Below, in pieces: positions 1-6,445 of a stretch of DNA of 6,445 nucleotides. The position numbers were made by a program, and so were the translations under genes. Location of the stretch: NCBI GenBank assembly GCA_002341315.1, contig DDNV01000053.1:36226-42670 (forward strand), written 5' to 3'. This DNA comes from Cellvibrionales bacterium UBA2511 (GTDB taxonomy: Bacteria > Pseudomonadota > Gammaproteobacteria > Pseudomonadales > Porticoccaceae). Position 1 is the first letter of the stretch; the number at the start of each line of letters is the position of its first letter. Below the pieces are notes generated by a model, which was given only the letters and a program-made list of their open reading frames with translations, was not told the DNA's origin and ran no database searches.

Positions 1-276
1 ATGTTCGATAGCAAATCTAATCCGGCTGCCTACCTTGCCAAACGCTTCGCCGCCAAAGAGGCGTTGAGTAAAGCCCTGGGTACGGGTATTGGCAAGGTCT
101 CCTGGCAGGACATGGAAACTGTCAATGACCTCGCTGGCGCACCCGCAATCCTGCTAACTGGCGATGCCAAAAAATATCTGCGTAAACTGGGTGCCAACAA
201 TGTGCTGCTCAGTTTATCCGATGAACGTGATTTTGCGGTCGCCTTTGTGGTCCTCACTCAGACGCAACAGCCATAA
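1..276 (+). CDS. acpS: Holo-[acyl-carrier-protein] synthase, C-terminal part (5' end outside window)
   Basis: The product is AcpS, a cytoplasmic enzyme that moves the 4'-phosphopantetheine arm of coenzyme A onto the serine of apo acyl carrier protein, activating it for fatty-acid synthesis. The 91 visible residues contain the family core LAKRFAAKEALSKALGTGI at residues 12-30. Glu20 (codon 58-60) matches the Mg-binding Glu58 of the E. coli enzyme. The end, with LSDERDFAVAFVV, matches the usual last strand. E. coli AcpS has 126 residues, so about 38 are missing at the front, including the GTDIVEI segment with the metal-binding Asp9. The ATG at position 1 therefore aligns to the middle of the family and is almost certainly an internal Met, with the real start before the window. 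In many gammaproteobacteria acpS follows pdxJ, which could be tested upstream. I see no intrinsic terminator after the stop. Confidence 0.93.
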   Translation: MFDSKSNPAAYLAKRFAAKEALSKALGTGIGKVSWQDMETVNDLAGAPAILLTGDAKKYLRKLGANNVLLSLSDERDFAVAFVVLTQTQQP

Positions 277-316
277 ACTCTCGTGCGACTCGCTCCACAT
301 AACAATTTGGGTCGCG

Positions 317-345
317 TTTATATGCAAACAATCTTGATCTATAGT
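317..345 (+). promoter_or_regulatory. Candidate sigma70 promoter for cysM
   Basis: TTTATA at 317-322 (4 of 6 to the -35 consensus) is followed after exactly 17 bp by TATAGT at 340-345 (5 of 6 to the -10 consensus). A start near 352 would give a leader of about 78 nt before the cysM ATG. It is the best-spaced pair I saw in the gap between acpS and cysM. The call rests only on consensus matching by eye. Confidence 0.35.
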
Positions 346-391
346 CTGTTCCGCCAAGACAAGCAGACCATGGGTGGCTAAAATAACAGCC
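344..391 (+). other. Two small hairpins in the cysM leader region
   Basis: The first arm pair is GTCTGTT (344-350) with AAGCAGAC (361-368). It pairs over 7 bp, including one G-U, with an 11-nt loop at 351-361. Eight bases further on, GGCT (376-379) pairs with AGCC (388-391) around an 8-nt AT-rich loop. Neither is followed by a T-run, so they do not look like intrinsic terminators. The first overlaps the candidate -10 box, so it would not lie whole in a transcript from that promoter. A weak ribosome binding site GGAA (421-424) sits 5 nt before the cysM ATG. No known riboswitch is recognised. Confidence 0.3.
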
Positions 392-429
392 TGTTTAGTG
401 AATATTGAATTTTTCTTGCCGGAAAACTG

Positions 430-1332
430 ATGATCTATCCAACCATTGAATCCTGTATTGGTGAAACTCCGCTGGTTAGGCTACAACGACTTCCGGGAGA
501 CACCAGTAACGCTATTCTGGTAAAGCTGGAAGGCAATAATCCCGCTGGTTCAGTAAAAGACCGGCCTGCAATCAGCATGATCCAGCATGCCGAAGCGAGA
601 GGGGAGATCAAACCGGGCGATACGCTTATCGAAGCAACGTCGGGCAATACCGGTATCGCACTGGCCATGGCTGCAGCCATCAAGGGTTACCGTATGATCC
701 TGATTATGCCGGAGAACAGCACTGAAGAGCGCAAGGCGGCCATGCAGGCTTATGGAGCGGAGCTTATTCTGGTCAGCCGGGAACAGAGCATGGAGGGCGC
801 CAGAGATCTTGCAACTGCCATGGAGCAACAGGGCAAGGGTATCGTTCTGGACCAATTTGCCAACAGTGATAACCCGCTGGCCCATTATGAACATACCGGT
901 CCTGAAATCTGGCGACAGAGTGGCGGAAAGATTACTCATTTCATCAGCTCCATGGGCACTACCGGCACCATTATGGGTGTTTCCCGCTATCTCAAAGAGA
1001 AAAACCCCGACATTCAGATTATTGGTTTACAACCAGAGGAAGGGGCGAGCATTCCCGGCATTCGACGTTGGCCACAGGCCTATCTGCCAACCATATTCGA
1101 TAGTGCGCGTGTGGATCGTGTGATGGATATAGGACAACAGGAGGCGGAGGACTGCATGCGGGCACTTGCGCGGCAAGAGGGCATATTTTGTGGTGTTTCC
1201 TCGGGCGGCGCTGTGGCCTCTGCACTGCGGTTATCCCATGAGGTAGAGCACGCAGTAATCGTGGCGATCATCTGCGATCGCGGTGATCGCTATCTTTCAT
1301 CGGGACTTTATCAGGAAGATCAAAAACTGTAG
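430..1332 (+). CDS. cysM: Cysteine synthase B (O-acetylserine sulfhydrylase B)
   Basis: This is a PLP-dependent cytoplasmic enzyme for the last step of cysteine synthesis. It makes cysteine from O-acetylserine and sulfide; the CysM isozyme can also use thiosulfate, giving S-sulfocysteine. The 300 residues match E. coli CysM (303) from end to end. GNNPAGSVKDR at 35-45 holds Lys43, which forms the Schiff base with PLP. TSGNTG at 70-75 binds substrate and cofactor, GTTGT at 176-180 grips the PLP phosphate, and SSGG at 257-260 contacts the pyridine ring. IPGIRRW (208-214) and CDRGDRYLS (282-290) are marks of CysM rather than CysK; they include the Arg pair and the Cys tied to thiosulfate use. The start fits the family N-terminus, which runs straight into the IGETPL segment. 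The gene stands between acpS and relA with gaps on both sides, so it may be its own transcription unit. I see no oddity in the protein. Confidence 0.97.
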   Translation: MIYPTIESCIGETPLVRLQRLPGDTSNAILVKLEGNNPAGSVKDRPAISMIQHAEARGEIKPGDTLIEATSGNTGIALAMAAAIKGYRMILIMPENSTEERKAAMQAYGAELILVSREQSMEGARDLATAMEQQGKGIVLDQFANSDNPLAHYEHTGPEIWRQSGGKITHFISSMGTTGTIMGVSRYLKEKNPDIQIIGLQPEEGASIPGIRRWPQAYLPTIFDSARVDRVMDIGQQEAEDCMRALARQEGIFCGVSSGGAVASALRLSHEVEHAVIVAIICDRGDRYLSSGLYQEDQKL

Positions 1333-1386
1333 TTTGCAGGCTGACACCGTTGCATGACTTTATACAACGTGCACAATTGCTGCAAA
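1333..1386 (+). repeat. Nested inverted repeats directly after cysM
   Basis: The outer arms TTTGCAG (1333-1339) and CTGCAAA (1380-1386) are perfect complements and begin at the base after the cysM stop. Inside them CGTTG (1348-1352) and CAACG (1365-1369) form a second perfect pair around a 12-nt loop. The linkers between the two stems are 8 and 10 nt and do not pair well, so an RNA would fold as a 7-bp stem, an internal loop and a 5-bp stem. No T-run follows, so it is not a standard intrinsic terminator. It could be a 3' protective structure for cysM mRNA, a protein-binding site, or chance. Confidence 0.4.
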
Positions 1387-1418
1387 GGTCACGTTAGTCA
1401 AGACAGCTATTCCTCCAG

Positions 1419-1446
1419 TTGAAGGCGCCTTCTGGCCTGGCATAAA
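1419..1446 (+). promoter_or_regulatory. Candidate relA promoter, position unsure
   Basis: TTGAAG at 1419-1424 (4 of 6) and CATAAA at 1441-1446 (4 of 6) are 16 bp apart and would start transcription some 15-20 nt before the relA ATG. An alternative pair further up is CTGACA at 1341-1346 (5 of 6) and TACAAC at 1363-1368 (4 of 6), also with 16 bp between. Neither is strong, and I cannot choose between them from sequence. I saw no sigma54 box (TGGC-N8-TTGC type) in this gap. Confidence 0.22.
1421..1432. repeat. Perfect 12-bp palindrome upstream of relA
   Basis: GAAGGCGCCTTC reads the same on both strands, with its centre 43 bp before the relA start. It overlaps the candidate -35 box TTGAAG and lies in its spacer, a place where an operator could act. 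The flanking bases (T on both sides) do not extend the symmetry. As RNA it would be only a 4-bp stem with a GCGC loop, so a DNA-binding role is the more natural guess. Confidence 0.35.
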
Positions 1447-1469
1447 AATAATTCAGACGAGAGCTGTTT

Positions 1470-3722
1470 ATGGTACAGGTCAGAAACCATCATCCCGTTC
1501 AGGAGCAGGGGGCGGTAAAAATAGACCGCTGGGTCGACGATCTCCTCCGTGACAAAGCCTTCGCCGAAGCAGGTGCCAGGGATATTCTGATCGCTGCCTG
1601 CGAATTGGCGCGCGATGCAGAAGAAAAATCAGGCAGCGAACGCTGGACACCTACTGTCAGCAGTTTCAGAACAGGCCTCGAAATGGCCGAAATTCTCACT
1701 GAACTCCACCTTCATGATATCGCCAGTTTGGTTGCTGCCATTTTATACCGGGTTGTAAGAGAAGGGCGCCTTGCCATCGCAACGGTTAGGAATCGCTTCG
1801 GTGACCCAATCGCTGCTCTCATTGAAAGCGTCCTGAAAATGGCGGTTATCAGCACCATGCGCGCTGACAGCGAAGGTGCCGTGTTTGGTCACACAGCGAC
1901 TCAGCAGGCATCGAAAATCCGGGAAATGCTGGTTTCTATTATCGATGATGTACGTGTGGCCTTGATTAAACTTGCAGAGCGAACCTGTGCTATCCGGGCA
2001 CTGAAAACGGCCACCGATGAAAAACGTCAGCGCGTTGCCCGTGAAATTTTTGACGTTTATGCACCCTTGGCGCACAGACTCGGTATCGGCCAACTCAAAT
2101 GGGAGCTGGAAGATCTGGCATTTCGCTATCTGGAGCCGGAAGAGTATAAGCAGATCGCACGATTGCTCGATGAACGTCGTATGGATCGTCAACACTACAT
2201 CAACCAGATGATCGATACACTCCATTCAGAGCTGGAAAAGGCAGACATCAAGGCACAAATCGCTGGCCGTGCAAAGCATATATACAGTATCTGGAAGAAA
2301 ATGCAGCGCAAGGAGGTTGGCTTTTCGCAAATTTATGACATTCGTGCAGTGCGAGTTCTGGTGCCCGCGGTAGCGGACTGTTACACCGTACTGGGTATCG
2401 TACACGGTCACTGGCGCAATATTCCCAATGAGTTCGATGATTATATTGCTTTCCCCAAGGAAAATGGCTATCGGTCCCTGCACACAGCCGTAATTGGTCC
2501 CGGGGGCAAAATACTGGAAATTCAGATTCGGACCCATGAAATGGATGATGAAGCTGAATTGGGCGTCTGTTCTCACTGGCGCTATAAAGGCACCGATACC
2601 AGGACGACCAACCGCAGCTACGAAGAAAAAATCGCCTGGCTGAGACAGGTTCTGGAATGGCACGAGGAAATTGAGGAAGACCATGTTAAAGAGCTGATCA
2701 ATCGGGACAGCACAACCGATCGGATATACGTGTTTACACCGGAAGGACATGTGGTCGATTTACCGGCCGAATCCTCTCCTCTGGATTTTGCCTATCGCAT
2801 TCACACTTCGATTGGCCATCGCTGCCGAGGCGCCAAGGTAAACGGCAGGATTGTCCCATTAAATGCGTCATTGCACACCGCTGATCAGGTAACCATTCTT
2901 ACGGGTAGGCAGGAATCACCCAGTCGTGACTGGTTGTCGCCAGCACTGGGCTATATTCACTCAGCCCAGGCTCGATCCAAGATACAGCAATGGTTCAGAA
3001 AACAGGATCATGAAAAAAATGCGCAGGCCGGCAAATCCATGTTGGATCGGGAACTTCGTCAATTAAATATCAAACAAGTAAATCTGGAATCGATTGCCGA
3101 AAAGTTCAATAAGCACGGAGAGACTGGGCTCTACGCCGCTATAGGCGCGGGTGACACCAGTGTCACTCAGGTTGTGAATGCCATTCTGGCCATGCTTGAC
3201 TTGAATAAAAAGCCCGAAAAACCTATTTTCATCACACCACCCAAAGCCAGTCGCTATCAGGAATCCGATATTTATATCTATGGTGTGGGCAACTTGCTGA
3301 CTCACATTGCCGGTTGCTGTAAGCCTGTACCTGGCGACGAAATTGTCGGTTATATCACCAACAGCCGGGGTGTTTCAGTGCATCGCAAGGATTGCGGAAA
3401 AATTCTTCGTCTGCAAAATGTTGAACCCGAAAGAGTCATTGAGGTCAGCTGGGGCGGAGAACCGAAAAAGGTTTATCCCGTGAAAATTGCGGTTGAGTCC
3501 TACGACAGGAGTGGCTTGTTACGTGATATCAGTGCGGTTCTGGATAAAGCAGGGCTCAATATTCTGGCCATGTCTTCGCGAAGCGATCAGAGCAGAAAAG
3601 GCGTTTCCGTCAGGATGGAAGTTACCCTGGAAGTCATGAATATTAATGAGTTGAGCAATGTCATGACAAAATTGAGACAAATCCCGAATGTTACTGGCCT
3701 GCAACGTATTGATGAGGGCTAA
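1470..3722 (+). CDS. relA: GTP pyrophosphokinase RelA, monofunctional (p)ppGpp synthetase I
   Basis: RelA binds stalled ribosomes with uncharged tRNA and transfers pyrophosphate from ATP to GTP or GDP, making (p)ppGpp and AMP for the stringent response. The 750 residues match E. coli RelA (744) throughout. Residues 1-220 are the hydrolase-like domain, but the HD and ED pairs of SpoT are replaced by Tyr93-Arg94 and Arg97-Glu98, so hydrolysis should be lost. The synthetase domain (about 235-375) has GRAKHIYSIWKKM from 266, the RelA-type acidic motif EFDD at 321-324 followed by NGYRSLHT, and ELGVCSHW ending at 370. A TGS domain covers about 417-479. A zinc-finger-like region holds Cys616-Cys617 and His638/Cys642. 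An ACT domain runs from about 669 to the end. The start is supported by the MVQVR opening, close to E. coli MVAVR. A weak GAGAG at 1459-1463 precedes it. mazG follows after 3 nt. Confidence 0.98.
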   Translation: MVQVRNHHPVQEQGAVKIDRWVDDLLRDKAFAEAGARDILIAACELARDAEEKSGSERWTPTVSSFRTGLEMAEILTELHLHDIASLVAAILYRVVREGRLAIATVRNRFGDPIAALIESVLKMAVISTMRADSEGAVFGHTATQQASKIREMLVSIIDDVRVALIKLAERTCAIRALKTATDEKRQRVAREIFDVYAPLAHRLGIGQLKWELEDLAFRYLEPEEYKQIARLLDERRMDRQHYINQMIDTLHSELEKADIKAQIAGRAKHIYSIWKKMQRKEVGFSQIYDIRAVRVLVPAVADCYTVLGIVHGHWRNIPNEFDDYIAFPKENGYRSLHTAVIGPGGKILEIQIRTHEMDDEAELGVCSHWRYKGTDTRTTNRSYEEKIAWLRQVLEWHEEIEEDHVKELINRDSTTDRIYVFTPEGHVVDLPAESSPLDFAYRIHTSIGHRCRGAKVNGRIVPLNASLHTADQVTILTGRQESPSRDWLSPALGYIHSAQARSKIQQWFRKQDHEKNAQAGKSMLDRELRQLNIKQVNLESIAEKFNKHGETGLYAAIGAGDTSVTQVVNAILAMLDLNKKPEKPIFITPPKASRYQESDIYIYGVGNLLTHIAGCCKPVPGDEIVGYITNSRGVSVHRKDCGKILRLQNVEPERVIEVSWGGEPKKVYPVKIAVESYDRSGLLRDISAVLDKAGLNILAMSSRSDQSRKGVSVRMEVTLEVMNINELSNVMTKLRQIPNVTGLQRIDEG
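3714..3718 (+). promoter_or_regulatory. mazG ribosome binding site inside the end of relA
   Basis: GAGGG lies within the last codons of relA, 7 nt before the mazG ATG at 3726, and the relA stop (3720-3722) falls between them. Ribosomes ending on relA would clear this site and could restart at once. This fits translational coupling and confirms the mazG start. Confidence 0.75.
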
Positions 3723-3725
3723 TCT

Positions 3726-4559
3726 ATGGCAGATACCACCTATACCATCGACAATTTATGCTATCTGATGGAGCGACTTCGCAGGGCGGAAACCGGCTGT
3801 CCCTGGGACCTGAAACAGACTTTTAAAACCTTGGCTCCCTATACACTGGAGGAAGCTTACGAAGTCATTGATGCCATAGAAAATGAGAATTACAGCCAGC
3901 TCAAAGAGGAATCAGGTGATTTGCTGTTCCAGGTCATTTTCCACGCCCAGTTGGGAAAAGAACAAAACCTGTTCGATTTTGAGGAGATCGTTTCACTATT
4001 GGTAAAAAAGCTCATCTCCCGTCATCCCCATGTTTTCCCTGAGGGTACTCTGACCAGTGAGCGTCGACCGGGCCGAGCACAGCTCAATGAGCAATCCATC
4101 AAAGATAACTGGGAATCCATCAAACAAAGCGAGAGAAAAGAAAAAGGCCAGGTTTCAATCCTTGACGATATTCCTCTGGGTTTGCCAGCCTTGACCCGCG
4201 CAACAAAATTGCAAAAGAGGGCTGCCCGCCACGGTTTTGACTGGCCGGATATGCAGGGCGTTCTGGATAAAGTCCATGAAGAGACCCATGAGCTCAATGA
4301 GGCAATCACAGAGGGAGAAGTGGATGCCATTGAAGAAGAGCTTGGCGATGTGTTGTTTACAGTGGTCAACCTCTGCCGTCACCTGAAAGTTGATCCTGAA
4401 ACCGCTCTGCGGAGCTCATCGGCGAAATTTGAGCAGCGTATCAATCACATTGAGAAAAGATTGCATCATCAGGGTAAAAAGATGGTCGATATACCCATGG
4501 AACAACTCGACGAGTTATGGACAGAAGCCAAGTTTTCAACTATGTCCAAACACCCGTAA
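3726..4559 (+). CDS. mazG: Nucleoside triphosphate pyrophosphohydrolase MazG
   Basis: MazG splits nucleoside triphosphates (and dNTPs) into monophosphate and pyrophosphate in the cytoplasm. In E. coli it has been tied to lowering ppGpp during starvation. The 277 residues form two MazG folds. The first has GCPWD at 24-28, then Glu42/Glu43/Glu46 and Glu62/Asp65, the EExxE...ExxD metal site. The second has GFDW, then Glu185/Glu186/Glu189 and Glu205/Asp208. Both sites look complete, although in E. coli the C-terminal domain is the active one. The linker after HPHVF is about ten residues longer than in E. coli, as I recall for pseudomonad MazG. No mazEF toxin pair lies between relA and mazG, unlike E. 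coli. The gene is almost certainly co-transcribed with relA. After the stop come 119 bp with no clear terminator. Confidence 0.96.
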   Translation: MADTTYTIDNLCYLMERLRRAETGCPWDLKQTFKTLAPYTLEEAYEVIDAIENENYSQLKEESGDLLFQVIFHAQLGKEQNLFDFEEIVSLLVKKLISRHPHVFPEGTLTSERRPGRAQLNEQSIKDNWESIKQSERKEKGQVSILDDIPLGLPALTRATKLQKRAARHGFDWPDMQGVLDKVHEETHELNEAITEGEVDAIEEELGDVLFTVVNLCRHLKVDPETALRSSSAKFEQRINHIEKRLHHQGKKMVDIPMEQLDELWTEAKFSTMSKHP

Positions 4560-4630
4560 AAGCGCCGTCTAACTTGTGGTTGTGGTCGTTTCTGTGTAAT
4601 GTTTGCGCCCTCAATTGCGAGTTTGGGTAA

Positions 4631-5332
<702 letters not shown>

Positions 5333-5350
5333 GGCCGGCATCTGATGCAG

Positions 5351-5379
5351 AATGGGCTCTTCATGAGCCCATTTTTTTT
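5351..5379 (+). terminator. Intrinsic terminator after adk
   Basis: AATGGGCTC (5351-5359) and GAGCCCATT (5365-5373) form a perfect 9-bp stem around a 5-nt TTCAT loop. A run of eight T follows at 5372-5379, its first two bases also pairing at the stem base. It lies 18 nt after the adk stop, the textbook place. It is directional for the + strand; the minus-strand copy lacks a T-run at the other end. hemH begins only 23 nt later. Confidence 0.93.
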
Positions 5380-5402
5380 ACCGGTTAAAAGTCTGGAGTC
5401 CG

Positions 5403-6389
5403 ATGAGTAAAACATCTGTCATTCTGGTTAATCTGGGCACACCGGATGAACCGACACCTGCCTCAATAGCCCGTTTCCTCAGGGCATTTCTATCTGATCC
5501 TCGAGTGGTTGAAGTGCCCAGACTGATCTGGTGGTTTCTACTCAGGCTGGTGATAATCCCCTTGCGCGCTAAAAGAGTTGCCCATGCTTATCGCGAAATA
5601 TGGTGGGAAGACGGCTCCCCCTTGCGGGTCATCAGCGGTCGCCAGGTTTCCGACTTACAGAAGGTGTTAACAGACCGTTACGTAGAGAAAGCGCCTGTCG
5701 TTGCGGAAGCCATGACCTATGGAAAACCAGCTCTCGATGAAACCATTCAGCGTCTTGAAGAAAAAGGTGTCGAGAAATTTTTAATCCTCCCCATGTACCC
5801 CCAATACTCGGGATCAACTTCAGGGGCGATCTACGATCAGGTGGCGCACATCATCCGGCGAAGCCGCAATATTCCAGACATGACGGTAATAAAGTCCTTT
5901 CACGATGATATTGGCTATATTCAGTCAATCGCCGAAACGATCAAAGCCTATTGGGCCGAGCATGGGCGCAATGAAAAGCTTTTGATGTCTTTCCATGGCA
6001 TCCCTCAGGATTACGTCGATAAAGGTGACCCCTACGACGAACATTGTCGGGCAACGGCTCATGGCATCGCCAGCGCTCTTGGGCTTGCATCTTCTGAATG
6101 GTCGATGAGCTATCAGTCAAGATTTGGCCCAAAGAAATGGCTTCAACCCTATACTGATGACAAACTTAAGCAATGGATCAATGAGGGCATCAAGTCTGTG
6201 GACATTGTCAGCCCTGCATTTACTGCAGATTGTCTCGAAACCCTTGAAGAGCTCAATATAAGTTACCGTGAGCTGTTTTTTGAACAGGGGGGAGAAAAAT
6301 ATCATTACATCCCCTGCGTCAATAATACGCCGTTATTTATCAATGCACTCGCCGAAATGACCGCGAAAAAACTGCTATTGAACCACTAA
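5403..6389 (+). CDS. hemH: Ferrochelatase (protoporphyrin ferrochelatase)
   Basis: HemH inserts ferrous iron into protoporphyrin IX, the last step of protohaem synthesis, at the cytoplasmic face of the inner membrane. The 328 residues align with E. coli HemH (320) along their length. NLGTPDEPT opens the protein. A hydrophobic stretch at 41-54, rich in Trp and Leu, fits the active-site lip that meets the membrane. MYPQYSGSTSGA spans 131-142. SFHGIPQ holds the catalytic His198, and DCLETLEE at 276-283 holds Glu279, which I equate with the conserved active-site Glu. No C-terminal [2Fe-2S] cysteine set is present. The ribosome binding site is GGAG at 5395-5398, only 4 nt from the ATG, a short spacing. 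I see no usable promoter between the adk terminator and the start, so expression needs readthrough or a promoter inside adk. No terminator is seen in the 56 bp after the stop. Confidence 0.97.
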   Translation: MSKTSVILVNLGTPDEPTPASIARFLRAFLSDPRVVEVPRLIWWFLLRLVIIPLRAKRVAHAYREIWWEDGSPLRVISGRQVSDLQKVLTDRYVEKAPVVAEAMTYGKPALDETIQRLEEKGVEKFLILPMYPQYSGSTSGAIYDQVAHIIRRSRNIPDMTVIKSFHDDIGYIQSIAETIKAYWAEHGRNEKLLMSFHGIPQDYVDKGDPYDEHCRATAHGIASALGLASSEWSMSYQSRFGPKKWLQPYTDDKLKQWINEGIKSVDIVSPAFTADCLETLEELNISYRELFFEQGGEKYHYIPCVNNTPLFINALAEMTAKKLLLNH

Positions 6390-6391
6390 AT

Positions 6392-6418
6392 TTCACAATT
6401 AATACCCCACTTTATAAT
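6392..6418 (+). promoter_or_regulatory. Candidate promoter for a gene beyond the window
   Basis: TATAAT at 6413-6418 is a perfect -10 box. TTCACA at 6392-6397 matches the -35 consensus in 5 of 6 positions, but the spacer is 15 bp, shorter than the ideal 17. It lies just after the hemH stop in strongly AT-rich DNA that continues to the window end. In such DNA a -10 match can arise by chance, so the call depends on a gene starting soon after 6445. Confidence 0.35.
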
Positions 6419-6445
6419 AAAAATAATAATTTCTCTGTTTTAAAG

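Noticed and set aside
1..3. ATG at the first base as the true start of acpS
   Set aside because: It aligns to about residue 39 of E. coli AcpS, and the catalytic Asp segment would be missing. A break at the window edge explains it better than a truncated gene.
1274..1281. GCGATCGC octamer as a HIP1-type repeat
   Set aside because: It is a single copy encoding the conserved CDRG of CysM. HIP1 is a repeated element of cyanobacteria, and no other copy was noticed here.
1333..1469. A remnant of rlmD or a small gene between cysM and relA
   Set aside because: I could not read a meaningful peptide or any RlmD motif in either direction, and the gap is only 137 bp.
1713..1718. His82-Asp83 in RelA as a surviving hydrolase HD motif
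   Set aside because: In alignment with SpoT the catalytic HD position is Tyr93-Arg94, eleven residues later. The HD at 82-83 falls in the preceding loop and lacks the rest of the site.
2226..2750. Long open frame of 174 codons on the minus strand within relA, with others at 1743-2225 and 550-939
   Set aside because: They lie wholly inside well-identified genes, show no recognisable domain, and are expected shadows of coding sequence on the other strand.
3719..3726. A mazEF toxin-antitoxin pair between relA and mazG as in E. coli
   Set aside because: Only 3 nt separate the two genes, so nothing is encoded there.
4574..4585. TTGTGG repeated twice in tandem between mazG and adk
   Set aside because: Only two short copies are present, with no flanking structure. 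A chance simple repeat is enough to explain it.

Overview
This window is an ordinary, tightly packed stretch of bacterial housekeeping genes, all on the + strand. In order they are the 3' part of acpS, then cysM, relA, mazG, adk and hemH. The proteins resemble gammaproteobacterial homologues along their whole length: a monofunctional RelA of about 750 residues, a two-domain MazG, a CysM-type O-acetylserine sulfhydrylase, a long-form adenylate kinase without zinc cysteines, and a short ferrochelatase without a cluster. Base composition is near 50% G+C by eye. A cysM-relA-mazG block recalls pseudomonads and related marine Gammaproteobacteria, while adk next to hemH recalls enterobacteria. I would call the source a gammaproteobacterium, perhaps of a Cellvibrio- or Pseudomonas-like lineage, but I cannot name the genus from sequence alone.

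Layout. Positions 1-276 encode the C-terminal 91 residues of holo-ACP synthase; its N-terminus, with the catalytic Asp, lies before the window. A 153-bp gap follows, holding a plausible sigma70 promoter and two small hairpins, then cysM (430-1332). A 137-bp gap carries two nested inverted repeats directly after the cysM stop and a perfect 12-bp palindrome overlapping a candidate -35 box before relA (1470-3722). mazG (3726-4559) starts 3 nt after the relA stop with its ribosome binding site inside relA, so the two are almost certainly co-transcribed and probably translationally coupled. A 119-bp gap with no clear terminator leads to adk (4679-5332). adk ends in a strong intrinsic terminator (5351-5379), yet hemH (5403-6389) begins only 23 nt beyond it. 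The last 56 bp are AT-rich and hold a good -10 box for a gene outside the window.

How the genes fit together. RelA makes (p)ppGpp from GTP/GDP and ATP and releases AMP. Adk recycles AMP with ATP into ADP. MazG hydrolyses nucleoside triphosphates and has been linked in E. coli to lowering ppGpp. The relA-mazG-adk run is therefore a plausible nucleotide-balance and stress cluster. acpS, cysM and hemH serve fatty-acid, cysteine and haem synthesis and look like syntenic neighbours rather than parts of one pathway.

I found no mobile element, CRISPR array, tRNA or rRNA, toxin-antitoxin pair, or recognisable new system. The points worth a second look are the structured non-coding gaps around relA, the terminator squeezed against hemH, and the absence of rlmD and gacS/barA from places where I recall relatives carrying them.
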